From a bacterium (GTDB lineage Bacteria > Armatimonadota > UBA5829): a stretch of DNA of 64,000 nt. The notes beneath the pieces were generated by a model that was not told where the DNA came from, searched no databases, and saw only the letters and a program-made list of their open reading frames with translations. The first letter of the stretch is position 1. Every line of letters starts with the position of its first letter. The stretch lies in the NCBI GenBank assembly GCA_021372295.1, contig JAJFUS010000046.1, forward strand, positions 1-64,000. Direction: 5' to 3'. The translations under genes and the position numbers were made by a program. This document shows positions 50,807-59,975 of this stretch, one piece after another.

Positions 50807-51628
50807 ATGCACGGATCGCTTATGAATTGGCTTGCAGCCCCGAAGCACGGCTGGCAGCTGGCTGCATTTATATTCGGCGGGCTGGGAGTGGGAGCAATCA
50901 TTCTCGGGTTGATGATGAGCACGCCTGCGCGTTATCGAAAGACCGTTGTGGCGCTGGCGACATTTGTTGCGGGGCTGTTTTACTCGCTTGAATTCCTTAT
51001 ACCTCCGCAGCTTTGGCCTCTCAAGCCGCATCGCAATCCTCTTACTGACGCTCGGCCTTTGGTCGGCGAAGTTCTTGTCGTGGTGTTTAGTTTTGCGCTG
51101 CTTTTGGGAGTCTGGAATCTGATTCAGATCCACGGGCATGCCATCGTAAAACGAAGCCATGGTTGGTACAACAGCGCGGCGTTTTTCGTGTCGTTTATCG
51201 TGATACTGGCGACGGGGTTTCTCAAGGACGCGCATATTAAAGGCGCAGCCGATGTGTTTACGGTTACATTTAATGGTTTTCTGAACCCGATGGATGCGAC
51301 TATGTTCTCGCTGGTGGCGTTTTATATAGTTTCGGCGGCATATAGAGCTTTCCGCGTGCGTTCGGTGGAGTCGGCGCTTATGATGGTGACCGCCGCGATA
51401 GTTATGCTGGCGCTGGTGCCGGTTGGCGTGCAACTTACCAACTGGCTGCCCAAGACCGGGTTTCTTTCGGTATTCAGACTCGAGAATCTTGGCTACTGGC
51501 TTCTGATCTGGCCAAATATGGCGGCGCAGCGCGCAATCGCGTTTGGAATAGGTGTGGGTGCGATGGCGATGGGTCTAAGGGTTTGGTTGAGTCTTGAGAG
51601 AGGCAGTTTCTTTGATAAGCAGTTATAG
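50807..51628 (+). CDS. Polytopic membrane protein, operon gene 4 (273 residues)
   Basis: Seven to eight hydrophobic segments cover most of the chain, with short charged loops (RPLVGEVLV, VKRSHGWYN, LKDAHIKGAAD). There is no transporter or enzyme motif I recognise. ATG 50807 comes one base after the previous stop and has GGAGGG 8 nt upstream; the frame back to 50747 would overlap gene 3. Its partner genes suggest it is the channel or scaffold part of a complex, which is inference. Confidence 0.75.
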   Translation: MHGSLMNWLAAPKHGWQLAAFIFGGLGVGAIILGLMMSTPARYRKTVVALATFVAGLFYSLEFLIPPQLWPLKPHRNPLTDARPLVGEVLVVVFSFALLLGVWNLIQIHGHAIVKRSHGWYNSAAFFVSFIVILATGFLKDAHIKGAADVFTVTFNGFLNPMDATMFSLVAFYIVSAAYRAFRVRSVESALMMVTAAIVMLALVPVGVQLTNWLPKTGFLSVFRLENLGYWLLIWPNMAAQRAIAFGIGVGAMAMGLRVWLSLERGSFFDKQL

Positions 51629-52486
51629 ATGAGTATATTCGACAGACTTCAAAAGATTGACAGGCGCATACTTTATGTGTTGTTGGCCCTTGTAATAGTG
51701 GTGCCACTGGTGCGCAGGCCGGGCGTGCACCCTCATATCATAGCACGAGAAGTGAGCAGCGCTTATAAAACGCTGGACAATGCGTCGAAGAATAAGATCG
51801 TTGTCCTTTCCACTACCTGGAGCGCCAGTACGCAGGCCGAAAACGGTCCACAGACGGAAGCGTTGATGCGGCATCTATTCAAGAATGGAACCAAATTCGT
51901 GCTGATAAGCTGGGACCCGGTCGGATCTGAACTGACGTATCGGATGGGCAGCAACATAGCCAAAGAAATGGGCAAGAAATACGGCCGCGACTGGGTTCAT
52001 CTCGGGTACACTCCATACGCTTCGATAGTCACTGTGACAAGTGGAATGGGCAAAGACTTCCAGAGAATTTTCAAGCGCGACCGGTTCAACACCAAACTTA
52101 GCAACATTCCTGTGACTGCAAACGTCAAAGATTACAATCAGATAGGTGCGGTGGCAGACATCACCGGAACAGGTTCACTTCCTTATTGGATGGCTTACTT
52201 CAGTGTGCCTAATCACGTACCTCTTATATTTTGCACAACCGCCGTGGGCGCCGCCGAGGCTTACCCTTATCTGGATTCCGGGCAGGTTGCTGGGATGCTA
52301 AATGGTGTGATCGGGGCATCGCAGTACGAGACTCTGCTGGGAATGGAAAATGTCCCGACATATTCGGTCGCCGCATCATGGGCGCTTTCCGCGGCTCACA
52401 TATATATCATTGCTCTGATCGTGCTTGGAAACATCGGTTATCTGGTGGTCTCGCGGTCTTCGAGAGGAGGCCGGCGAAATGGCTGA
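51629..52486 (+). CDS. Membrane protein with large soluble domain, operon gene 5 (285 residues)
   Basis: A helix near the N-terminus (residues 14-30) and one near the C-terminus (about 255-275) flank a soluble domain of about 220 residues. That domain resembles the GldG/ABC-type extracytoplasmic fold in its layout: KNKIVVLSTTWSAST, VLISWDPVGSEL, VHLGYTPYAS, VPLIFCTTAVGAAEAYPYLDSGQVAGMLNGV. It directly abuts the gene before it with no gap. Topology places the domain outside the cytoplasm. Confidence 0.75.
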   Translation: MSIFDRLQKIDRRILYVLLALVIVVPLVRRPGVHPHIIAREVSSAYKTLDNASKNKIVVLSTTWSASTQAENGPQTEALMRHLFKNGTKFVLISWDPVGSELTYRMGSNIAKEMGKKYGRDWVHLGYTPYASIVTVTSGMGKDFQRIFKRDRFNTKLSNIPVTANVKDYNQIGAVADITGTGSLPYWMAYFSVPNHVPLIFCTTAVGAAEAYPYLDSGQVAGMLNGVIGASQYETLLGMENVPTYSVAASWALSAAHIYIIALIVLGNIGYLVVSRSSRGGRRNG

Positions 52487-53231
52487 TTGGCTTTCTGCCC
52501 ACACAGGGGCTATCACTATCTGGTGCGCGGCTCTGTGCACATTCGCCATATACAGCGTATTGTATGCGGAGAACAAGTTCTATAGACTCTTTGAGCACAT
52601 TTTCCTGGGGCTTGCCACAGGTTACGGTGTATATATCACTTGGTCGGAGTTGCTGCTGCCGAAATGGTGGCAGCCGATGGTGGTCGATGGGCAATGGTAC
52701 TGGATATTTCCCGGCATACTGGGAAGCATGTTCTTCTTTATGTATAGTCGCAAGCATGCATGGATCAATCGAGTGATATTCGGTCTTATAATGGGGCTTC
52801 TCTCGGGCGGTATATTCAGGGAGTTTTACGAGCTTTACTTTCCGCAGATGGGCGCGTCGATGAAGCCTATTGCCGCGCCGGGAATGAGCATCTGGGACAG
52901 CCTGAACGTCGTTGTGTTCTATATTATTCTCTTTTCCGCGATGTCGTATTTCTTCTTCAGCTTCGATCACAAGAATGTGGCTATTAAAAAGACTACGTCT
53001 GCGGGAAGATGGTTTCTTATGATAGGGTTCGGCGCGATTTTCGGCGCCACCGTCATGGGAAGAATGACGCTGTTTATCGGGCGCTTCAACTTCCTGGTTA
53101 ACGAGTGGGTTCCACAGGTGCGCAGCGACTGGTCAAGCGGCATCTTCAGGATTGTTGCCGGATTGGCCGCAGTCGCGCTGATTGCGTTGGTGATCCGCAA
53201 GTTCCGCCGGACGAACGCTACGGGCGAATAG
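52479..53231 (+). CDS. Polytopic membrane protein, operon gene 6 (250 residues)
   Basis: Six to seven hydrophobic segments (IWCAALCTFAIYSVLYA, ILGSMFFFMYSRK, VIFGLIMGLLSGGIFREFY, VVVFYIILFSAMSYFFF, WFLMIGFGAIFGATVMGRM, and the end) show no known enzyme motif. The ATG overlaps the end of gene 5 by 8 nt and has AGAGGAGG upstream. It closes the operon, converging on the flavoprotein gene 17 nt away; no terminator is obvious. Confidence 0.75.
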   Translation: MADWLSAHTGAITIWCAALCTFAIYSVLYAENKFYRLFEHIFLGLATGYGVYITWSELLLPKWWQPMVVDGQWYWIFPGILGSMFFFMYSRKHAWINRVIFGLIMGLLSGGIFREFYELYFPQMGASMKPIAAPGMSIWDSLNVVVFYIILFSAMSYFFFSFDHKNVAIKKTTSAGRWFLMIGFGAIFGATVMGRMTLFIGRFNFLVNEWVPQVRSDWSSGIFRIVAGLAAVALIALVIRKFRRTNATGE

Positions 53232-53248
53232 CCTCACGTTAGACTGAG

Positions 53249-54661
53249 CTATTGCCGCGATGTTTCATGGTACTCGGCGTCTTCATTGACCGACCATGGG
53301 TCAAGTTTCTCGCCGGTAACAAGACTGCGAACAGCAATCACTGAGGTCATCATTGAATGATCCATGTTGTTGTACCTGTGCTGGCCGTTTCGGCCGACGC
53401 AGTACAGGCCTTCAATTGATTTGACCCAGTTGATTATTGTCGAGAGGCGCTCACTGTAGCCGGTGTCGTAGACGGGATAGGCTTTGGGCATCCTGACGAC
53501 ATAGCCCTTGTCCAGACTGCCGCCCGCCAGATTTATCTGTGAAAGCTCTTTATATGCCATCTCAACCAGCTTGTCATCGGGAGAGCGCCAGACATCGTCG
53601 CCCTCATTGCAGAAATATTCCAGGCCCAGGCACGTCTTTGACTGATCCGGGACCATTTTTGGGCTCCAGTTCTTGAAGTTCTGAATTCTGCCGAGATTGA
53701 CTTCGGGCGAATGTATGTAGATCCAGTTATCCGGGAACAGAGACTCCGCGTCTAAAACAAGCGATACGGTGAGAAAATCCCTGTATTTCAGGCTGCGCGC
53801 GGCGGCGGCGACATCATCCGGCACGCCGTCGATGCCGCAAACCAGCTCGCGCAAAGGCATGGACGAAAAGACATGCGAGCAAGCTATATCGATGTCCGTT
53901 CCGTCTGGTTGAGTGGCGCGCAGACCCGTAACATGTCCGTTTTCAACAATAACTGACTTCACGCTGGTGTTCTTCACAAGAGTCCACCCTCGTTCCACCA
54001 CGGCGTCGGCACATGCTTGCCATAACTGGCCGGGGCCAAACGGCGGGTATCTGAACTCGTCGATAAGCGTTTTTACGACCTTGCCGCTTTTTTGTCCGAA
54101 AATGGCATTCCTGACGGCCTCGCCCAGGCTCAATCCCTTGATTCGCTGCGCGGCCCAATCCGCTCCTATTTCGCTGCACGGAATGCCCCAGACTTTCTCT
54201 GTGTAAGCCTTGAAAAACATACCATACAGCTTAGCGCCGAACTGATTGGTTACCCATTCCTCGAAGTTGCGCGGGTTGCTGATGGGGTGAGCTTTCGCGA
54301 GGCCATAGCTGATCATGCACGCCGCGGCCGTCGTAAAACCCATATTAAAAAGCGCATTGCGGGCGTTGAGAGGATAATCGTAGAACTTGCCGTCATAGAA
54401 AATGCGCGAAAGCCGGGGGCGGGTCATCATTTTGCCCGGAAGGATTTCATCCCAAAGAGTCTGAACCTCTGCGGCTTTGGTGAAAAACCTGTGCCCGCCG
54501 ATGTCGAATCGGTAGCCGTCGCGCTCTTCAGTGCGGGATATTCCTCCAACTACCGAATCCGCTTCGATAATTGTGCCGGCAGCGCCGTGTTTCGCTAACT
54601 CGAAGGCCGCGGTAAGACCGGCCGGCCCGCCGCCTATAATTGCAATCTGAGGATCAGACAT
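53249..54661 (-). CDS. FAD-dependent oxidoreductase of the UDP-galactopyranose mutase/protoporphyrinogen oxidase type
   Basis: The 470-residue product has an N-terminal FAD motif (IIGGGPAGLTAAFELA, residues 6-21), then RFDIGGHRFF, typical of the mutase-like flavoproteins in polysaccharide clusters, and a C-terminal FAD motif region (IEGLYCVGRNGQHRYNNMDHSM). The substrate may be a nucleotide sugar or a polyprenyl-linked one. It is the last gene of the nine-gene minus-strand operon. GGGGG lies 8 nt before the ATG. Confidence 0.8.
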   Translation of the reverse strand: MSDPQIAIIGGGPAGLTAAFELAKHGAAGTIIEADSVVGGISRTEERDGYRFDIGGHRFFTKAAEVQTLWDEILPGKMMTRPRLSRIFYDGKFYDYPLNARNALFNMGFTTAAACMISYGLAKAHPISNPRNFEEWVTNQFGAKLYGMFFKAYTEKVWGIPCSEIGADWAAQRIKGLSLGEAVRNAIFGQKSGKVVKTLIDEFRYPPFGPGQLWQACADAVVERGWTLVKNTSVKSVIVENGHVTGLRATQPDGTDIDIACSHVFSSMPLRELVCGIDGVPDDVAAAARSLKYRDFLTVSLVLDAESLFPDNWIYIHSPEVNLGRIQNFKNWSPKMVPDQSKTCLGLEYFCNEGDDVWRSPDDKLVEMAYKELSQINLAGGSLDKGYVVRMPKAYPVYDTGYSERLSTIINWVKSIEGLYCVGRNGQHRYNNMDHSMMTSVIAVRSLVTGEKLDPWSVNEDAEYHETSRQ

Positions 54662-54704
54662 TCAGTTACCCCCGCTCACTTTGCATGCGCAATTACAATC
54701 GAAA

Positions 54705-55721
54705 TTATCCGAACTGCACTTCGATTTCAGATCCGTTAGCCGCGAGCGATTCATCTGAAGCTGCAAGAATCTTAACCATATTAAGCCCGCTTTCGCCCGA
54801 ACTGCGCGGAGTCTTACCGATTTCACAGCACTCCAGGAAGTGCTTGCACATTACGCTCAAAGGCTCGGCTTCCTGCAGGCGGGGAATGTGGATGTCGCCA
54901 TAGTGATACGAACACAGGAACTCGCCAAATGTGTCGTAGTGCGGCGGGTTGTCCACGCCCTTGTCGTAAATCTGGATCTTGCCGAGGGTGTCCAGGTCAT
55001 CGTAGACCAGCATCTGTTTCGTTCCAACCACGCTCACCGTGCGAACCTTGAGCGGATCGACCCAACTCACATGAATCACGGCGCTGGCATCGCCGCAGTT
55101 GAGCGTCACGAATGCTGCGTCCTCGACTTTGGGGTGCAGCAGCTTCATACCGACCGTGCGCACGCTCTGGGGCTTCAGACCGGTGGCGTAAAGTATCACC
55201 GACAGGTCATGTGGAGCGAGATCCCAGACAACGTTGATATCGCGCTGGAAAATCCCTAGGTTCAATCGAGAGCAGTGGACATAGAGCACATCCCCCAGAA
55301 TGCCGCTTTCGATGATCTCTTTCATCTTGTTGACCCCGGCGGTGTACTCGAATGTGTGGTCGACCATCAGAACTTTACCGTTCTTCTTCGCCAGATCCAC
55401 CAGTTCCTGAGCCTGGTCGACTCTGCTTGTCAAAGGCTTTTCCACAAGAACATGCTTGCCGGCCTCCAGAGCCTTTTTAGCTAGAGGATAGTGAGCGGAA
55501 ACATGCGTGCACACCGCGACGGCGTCTATGGTCGGGTCGCTGATTATGTCGTCGAAGCGCGTGGTTGTTTTGACGCTCGGATAAAGACGGCTCATGTGCG
55601 CAAGGCGCTTTTCGTCCATATCGCAGCACACGGCCATCTCGCACGTGGGAATCTGATTGAAATTGCGAATGATGTTGGGTCCCCAGTAACCCGCCCCAAC
55701 TACGCCTAATTTAATACCCAT
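54705..55721 (-). CDS. Gfo/Idh/MocA family sugar dehydrogenase
   Basis: The 338-residue product has an N-terminal Rossmann fold (KLGVVGAGYWGPNIIRNF) and the EKPLTS motif with the catalytic Lys region (VLVEKPLTSRVDQAQELV). A C-terminal alpha/beta domain contains VHCSRLNLGIFQRDINVVWDLAPHDLS. Enzymes of this type oxidise UDP-GlcNAcA-like or related sugars (WlbA kind). Together with the DegT aminotransferase and the LbH acyltransferase in this operon it fits a WlbA-WlbC-WlbB-like route to a diacetamido sugar acid; this is inference. GAGGGAG precedes the ATG. Confidence 0.88.
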   Translation of the reverse strand: MGIKLGVVGAGYWGPNIIRNFNQIPTCEMAVCCDMDEKRLAHMSRLYPSVKTTTRFDDIISDPTIDAVAVCTHVSAHYPLAKKALEAGKHVLVEKPLTSRVDQAQELVDLAKKNGKVLMVDHTFEYTAGVNKMKEIIESGILGDVLYVHCSRLNLGIFQRDINVVWDLAPHDLSVILYATGLKPQSVRTVGMKLLHPKVEDAAFVTLNCGDASAVIHVSWVDPLKVRTVSVVGTKQMLVYDDLDTLGKIQIYDKGVDNPPHYDTFGEFLCSYHYGDIHIPRLQEAEPLSVMCKHFLECCEIGKTPRSSGESGLNMVKILAASDESLAANGSEIEVQFG

Positions 55722-55738
55722 TAGTTCTCCCTCGAAAT

Positions 55739-56422
55739 TTAGTTCACAAATTTGTATTTAATCAGCGTCCAGATCGCTTCGACCCCATCAGTCCACCGTA
55801 TTTTCTTTCCATCTGCGGCGGTTCTACCCACATAGTTTATTGGAACCTCAGCGATTGCGATGCCTCTCTTGCGCAGTTTTGACGTTATCTCAGGGCAAAA
55901 CTCGAACCGTTTGCACTTGAGAGCCAGACTCTTAATTATATCCGTCTTAAACGCTTTGTAGCAGGTGGCCTCATCAGTGATGTGGGCGGAATACAACAAA
56001 TTGGCAGTCCAGGTCAGCAGGTAATTGGCAATCCTGTTTTGAAGCCGCATGCCGCTAATGCTTCCCTTGAAACGCGACCCGTATACAACGTCGGCCTTGC
56101 CGTCTATGATCGGTTTGATGATCGAGCTATATTCTCTTGGGTCGTATTCGAGGTCGGCATCCTGAATGATGACGATATCGCGCGTGACATAACCCAACCC
56201 CGCGCGAATTGCAGCGCCCTTGCCCGTGTTTTGCGCAAGCGAGTGAACGATGATCGAACCGTCGCTATTATAGTCAGCGAGAATTTTGCGGGTGTCGTCG
56301 GTGGAGCCGTCATCGACTACAATAATCTCTTTGACGAAATCGCCTCCCTGCTTTACCGCCTCGAGAACTTGCCGAATATGGTCAGACTCATTGTGGCACG
56401 GAATAATTACCGATAGTTCCAA
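55739..56422 (-). CDS. Family 2 glycosyltransferase (dolichol-phosphate mannosyltransferase-like)
   Basis: The 227-residue product begins [21 protein letters not shown] and has [12 protein letters not shown] and [13 protein letters not shown], the DxD-type metal site. ATCYKAFK and [22 protein letters not shown] follow, typical of DPM1/DPG-like enzymes. It likely loads a sugar on a polyprenyl phosphate or extends a lipid-linked glycan. The start is TTG with AAGGTGAG 6 nt upstream. It comes between sugar-phosphate transferase and dehydrogenase genes. Confidence 0.88.
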   Translation of the reverse strand: MELSVIIPCHNESDHIRQVLEAVKQGGDFVKEIIVVDDGSTDDTRKILADYNSDGSIIVHSLAQNTGKGAAIRAGLGYVTRDIVIIQDADLEYDPREYSSIIKPIIDGKADVVYGSRFKGSISGMRLQNRIANYLLTWTANLLYSAHITDEATCYKAFKTDIIKSLALKCKRFEFCPEITSKLRKRGIAIAEVPINYVGRTAADGKKIRWTDGVEAIWTLIKYKFVN

Positions 56423-56446
56423 ATCTCACCTTGCAGGACACATAGA

Positions 56447-57148
56447 TCAACAGGCTCCGCGTCCTACTATCGCCTTTGTGATCGTCCTAAGCATTATCCG
56501 TATGTCCAGTATGACCGACTGGTGCTCAAGATACCATATATCCATCCGCACGCTTTCGTCGAAGGTCACCCTGCTGCGCCCGTGAATCTGCCACCAACCC
56601 GTGATGCCGGGCAGCCCCTGCAATCGACGGCGGTGCCAGTCCTGGTAGAGGTCTACCTCATACGGTATATGGGGTCTCGGGCCGACCATGCTCATATCGC
56701 CCTTGAAAACGTTCAGAAGCTGGGGCAGTTCGTCCAGACTGGTGCGTCTGAGAAACTTGCCGACGGCCGTGACGCGGTCGTCACCGGTCATTTTATAGAT
56801 TTTTTTGCCGCTATGGAATTTCTTCAGACCTTCTTCGTCACCCTCGATAAAGAGTTTTATGTATTGCCGGTGCGAAGTGTCATCGCAGCCCACACGCATG
56901 CTGCGGAACTTGTAAAACGTAAATTCCTTGCCGCCTCTGCCTATTCTTGTCTGCTTGAACAGCACCGGCCCGGGGCTGGAAAGCTTTATCAGCAGAGCTA
57001 CAATACCAGCCAAGGGCGCTGCCAATATCAGACATACGGATACAGCAATGATGTCCAGAATACGTTTTGACTTGTATGGCCTGATTTTTATCACGCTTTG
57101 AACCCGCGTGTCCTTTTCCTTCGCAGCGGTGCCTTCCACCGTTGCCAT
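56447..57148 (-). CDS. Undecaprenyl-phosphate sugar phosphotransferase (PglC/WbaP-type core)
   Basis: The 233-residue product has one membrane helix (about 30-55, [21 protein letters not shown]) and the conserved core [47 protein letters not shown] and PGITGWWQI. It is the small form without the N-terminal four-helix domain, so it should move a hexose- or HexNAc-1-phosphate onto undecaprenyl phosphate to start a glycan. ATG 57148 is used; a GTG at 57175 is in frame. Confidence 0.9.
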   Translation of the reverse strand: MATVEGTAAKEKDTRVQSVIKIRPYKSKRILDIIAVSVCLILAAPLAGIVALLIKLSSPGPVLFKQTRIGRGGKEFTFYKFRSMRVGCDDTSHRQYIKLFIEGDEEGLKKFHSGKKIYKMTGDDRVTAVGKFLRRTSLDELPQLLNVFKGDMSMVGPRPHIPYEVDLYQDWHRRRLQGLPGITGWWQIHGRSRVTFDESVRMDIWYLEHQSVILDIRIMLRTITKAIVGRGAC

Positions 57149-57240
57149 GATACTTCTCTTTCTCCTATTCCTCACTTCCGACCAGAGACTGCCGCTCTTA
57201 CGGCGGCTTTAGTAATAGTGCTAACGAAATAGAACTCCAA

Positions 57241-58338
57241 CTAAACACTTTCTTTTATGATTCGCGCTGCTTCGGCCACTTGTTCCGGCGTCAGTTCCGG
57301 GAACATCGGGATCGAAACAATTTGCTTTGCGTAATTCTCGACAACCGGACAATCGCCTTCCTTGCCGCCAAGGAAGCTGAACGCAGGCTGAAGATGCAGC
57401 GGCAGCGGATAGTGAATAGCGCAGCCGCAGCCTTTCTCCTTGAGTTTGGCCATAAAGGCGTCTCTGTTAGATGTCCGAATCACGTATACATAGTACGAGT
57501 GCTGCGCGTAAGGTTTCTCGATCGGCAGCGTCAGCCCGTCGACGTCACTCAGCAGCTCCTGATATTTCTTTGCGTGAGCGCGCCTCGCCTCGACCCACTT
57601 GTCCAGACATTTGAGCTTTACCCTCAATATGGCCGCTTGCAAGCCATCCAGCCTGGAATTGTAGCCGATAATTGCATGCTCGTACCAGGTGGTGCGGCCG
57701 TTGTCGCGCAGAAGCTTGAGCTTATCGGCTGTTTCGTCGCTGTTTGTGAGTACGATCCCCGCGTCGCCGTAAGCGCCCAGGGTCTTGCTGGGATAAAAAC
57801 TGAAGCCCGCTGCGTCGCCTATCGAACCGACTTGTTTGCCTTTGTAATGCGTGCCATGCGCCTGAGCGCAGTCCTCGACGACTTTCAGACCGCTGTTTCG
57901 CGCGATATTCATGATCGCGTCCATGTCAGCGGGATGGCCGTAAAGGTGGACGGGCATGATGGCTTTGGTCTTGTCGGTGATCGCGGCGCTGATCCTGGCG
58001 GGGTCGATGCAGTACGTCTCGGGGTCGCAATCGACGAAGACCGGGGTTGCGCCCGCATGAGAGACGGCTGCCGCTGTGGCGATAAAGGTGTTTGAAGGCA
58101 CGATGACTTCGTCGCCGGGGCCGATGCCCAGCGCCAGCAGCGCCAAAAACAGCGCTTCAGTGCCGTTTGCCACGCCGACGCCATGCCTGGCTCCGCAGTA
58201 GGAGGCAAACTCTGCCTCAAACTCTTTCATTTCGTCGCTGAGAATAAACGCGGTGTTGTCGCAGACCCTCTTAATGGCGGTCTCGACCTCGGACGCGATT
58301 GTTTTGTGCTGCGTTTTCAGGTCGATAAGGGGAACCAT
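57241..58338 (-). CDS. DegT/DnrJ/EryC1/StrS sugar aminotransferase
   Basis: The 365-residue product is a PLP aminotransferase of the sugar type: [33 protein letters not shown], and [17 protein letters not shown] with the PLP Lys. [28 protein letters not shown] follows. It converts a keto nucleotide sugar to an amino sugar using glutamate. It directly follows the acyltransferase, which would acetylate the new amine. AGAGG lies 7 nt before the ATG. This matches WlbC/WbpE-like enzymes. Confidence 0.92.
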   Translation of the reverse strand: MVPLIDLKTQHKTIASEVETAIKRVCDNTAFILSDEMKEFEAEFASYCGARHGVGVANGTEALFLALLALGIGPGDEVIVPSNTFIATAAAVSHAGATPVFVDCDPETYCIDPARISAAITDKTKAIMPVHLYGHPADMDAIMNIARNSGLKVVEDCAQAHGTHYKGKQVGSIGDAAGFSFYPSKTLGAYGDAGIVLTNSDETADKLKLLRDNGRTTWYEHAIIGYNSRLDGLQAAILRVKLKCLDKWVEARRAHAKKYQELLSDVDGLTLPIEKPYAQHSYYVYVIRTSNRDAFMAKLKEKGCGCAIHYPLPLHLQPAFSFLGGKEGDCPVVENYAKQIVSIPMFPELTPEQVAEAARIIKESV

Positions 58339-58346
58339 GTATACCT

Positions 58347-59018
58347 CTATTCTTGTCGGGGTTTTGAGGAGCCAGATAGAAGTATATCTCTATACGGCCT
58401 ATCTGTCAACCCGGACTGGCATTTGAGATCGTGTATGGAGCATATTACGCGGCATGGGTTGCCGACAACCACCGATCCGGGAGGAATGTCCTTATTTACA
58501 ACCGTACCAGATCCGATGACCGAGTGCGCTCCTATGCGAACGAACGGGAGAATCGTGACGTTGACGCCTATCTCGACCCCTTCTTCAATATGGGGCCCGC
58601 GCATACATTGGCCGGAAAACTCGCATCCTGGGTGAATGTCGTTGGCGATGGTCACGCCAGGAGCCATGAACGCATTGTCCTCGATGACCGTAAACTGCGC
58701 GATGTAACAGTTGCAGTGAATCTTGACGTTGCTGCCTATTTTGCAGCCGTAGTCTATTGTGGTGCAGTTCCAGACATTGAAAGCGTCGCCGATCTCATTT
58801 TCTTCCCTGATCGTGACGTTGTGACCCGTGGCCAACCGGTTTCCGATGGTTGTGCCGCCGTAGATTACCGTTCCGAACCGAATGCAGGCATCGTCACCTA
58901 TGCGAAGCGTGTGGTCGCCTATTTTGCGGCCGGTTTTGTAGCCCAGTTTAACGCATTCGTCGATGACGGCGTCCCTGCCGAGTATGACAGGTCCCAATTG
59001 TTGCATATTCTCGCTCAT
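58347..59018 (-). CDS. Hexapeptide-repeat (LbH) acyltransferase, WlbB/WbpD-like
   Basis: The 223-residue product is a left-handed beta-helix with many hexapeptide repeats ([78 protein letters not shown]). The last of these is the usual C-terminal repeat. It should N-acetylate an amino sugar nucleotide using acetyl-CoA. GGAGG is 8 nt before the ATG. The preceding 144-nt gap to the YjbH-like gene shows nothing else. Confidence 0.9.
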   Translation of the reverse strand: MSENMQQLGPVILGRDAVIDECVKLGYKTGRKIGDHTLRIGDDACIRFGTVIYGGTTIGNRLATGHNVTIREENEIGDAFNVWNCTTIDYGCKIGSNVKIHCNCYIAQFTVIEDNAFMAPGVTIANDIHPGCEFSGQCMRGPHIEEGVEIGVNVTILPFVRIGAHSVIGSGTVVNKDIPPGSVVVGNPCRVICSIHDLKCQSGLTDRPYRDILLSGSSKPRQE

Positions 59019-59162
59019 ATAATATCCTCCATGCAGCGGCGGTTTGGGTCAACAGTTCCTATACGTCATCATTACCCCTAAAAGATTCCCGCCAGAGCGG
59101 AAATCGGAGGCGCATGCTCCTTTGATCATTCCTCAACCGAGCGAAGTGCCCGACCGGAGACA

Positions 59163-59975
59163 CTAACGTCTGAGTAACATTATGGTGACAGGAATTGCCC
59201 ATATACCGTTCATTTTGCCGGTGGTGTGCGCTCCGAGAACCCATCCGGTCTGGCCGTTATAGCCACCAGACACCGTAACACAGGAATATCTGCCGTACGG
59301 ACGCCAACCTGCCGCAGTGTTGATTTGGAACCCGTCGTATTCGGTGGCCAGAGAGATGTAGTTGTTTACCGGTACCGAAACTCCACCAAACGGTCTGTCC
59401 AGGAATCGTCCGGCTCCGTAACCGGCTGTAACGTAAACGCTTTTACCGGAAACATGTACATTTTTCGTTGCAACGCCGTAATAGCCGACCCCCGTATTGC
59501 ACGTGTCGCCGAAGTCGGCTTCTTCTTTGTTGAGGATATCCTGCGCTCCGATGGCAATCGCCGGTGTGGCGCCGGACTCCTTCACGATTTGCAGTTGAGC
59601 GCTTAAGACCTTGCTGTCGTCAAAGATCAGAGAGCTCACGGCCATCCCGGATCCATAGAATCGAGGCCATGTTCCAAACCCGAAACCGATTGTTCCAGTG
59701 CCGTTTTTCCAGTTTGGGTCGCTCTTATTGTCGTTAACAAACTGCCCGGCATACGCGCTCAGTTCAACGTAGTCTTTTCCTGGAGTATAGGCAACGGGGA
59801 TGTTTATCTGCATCGCGCCCGCGCCGTCAGGTTTGCCGTCGCTGTCGAGAGCCATACCGCTTCCCGGCAGAGGAGCGACGTTGACATACTGCGGAGCGGG
59901 CTGCTTCATTGCGTGGGATGCCGACCCGAACAGCAAAAGCGCAAGCAGTCCCCCGCTTATGGTAAGACCGTTCAT
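59163..59975 (-). CDS. YjbH-like outer-membrane beta-barrel protein
   Basis: The 270-residue product has a signal peptide (SGGLLALLLFGSASHA). The body shows alternating residues typical of beta strands: TIGFGFGTWPRFYGSGMAVSS, ATPAIAIGAQDI, YVTAGYGAGRFLDRPFGG, ISLATEYDGFQINTAAGWRPYG. These resemble YjbH-family proteins linked to exopolysaccharide export. It is much shorter than E. coli YjbH (about 700 residues). The ATG overlaps the transketolase stop (ATGA), so it is coupled to that gene; a frame back to 60281 is read in the wrong phase of transketolase. Confidence 0.7.
   Translation of the reverse strand: MNGLTISGGLLALLLFGSASHAMKQPAPQYVNVAPLPGSGMALDSDGKPDGAGAMQINIPVAYTPGKDYVELSAYAGQFVNDNKSDPNWKNGTGTIGFGFGTWPRFYGSGMAVSSLIFDDSKVLSAQLQIVKESGATPAIAIGAQDILNKEEADFGDTCNTGVGYYGVATKNVHVSGKSVYVTAGYGAGRFLDRPFGGVSVPVNNYISLATEYDGFQINTAAGWRPYGRYSCVTVSGGYNGQTGWVLGAHTTGKMNGIWAIPVTIMLLRR

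Noticed and set aside
58987-59162. Extra small gene between the acyltransferase and YjbH-like genes
   Set aside because: The only frames are short, lack ribosome binding sites and overlap the flanking genes.
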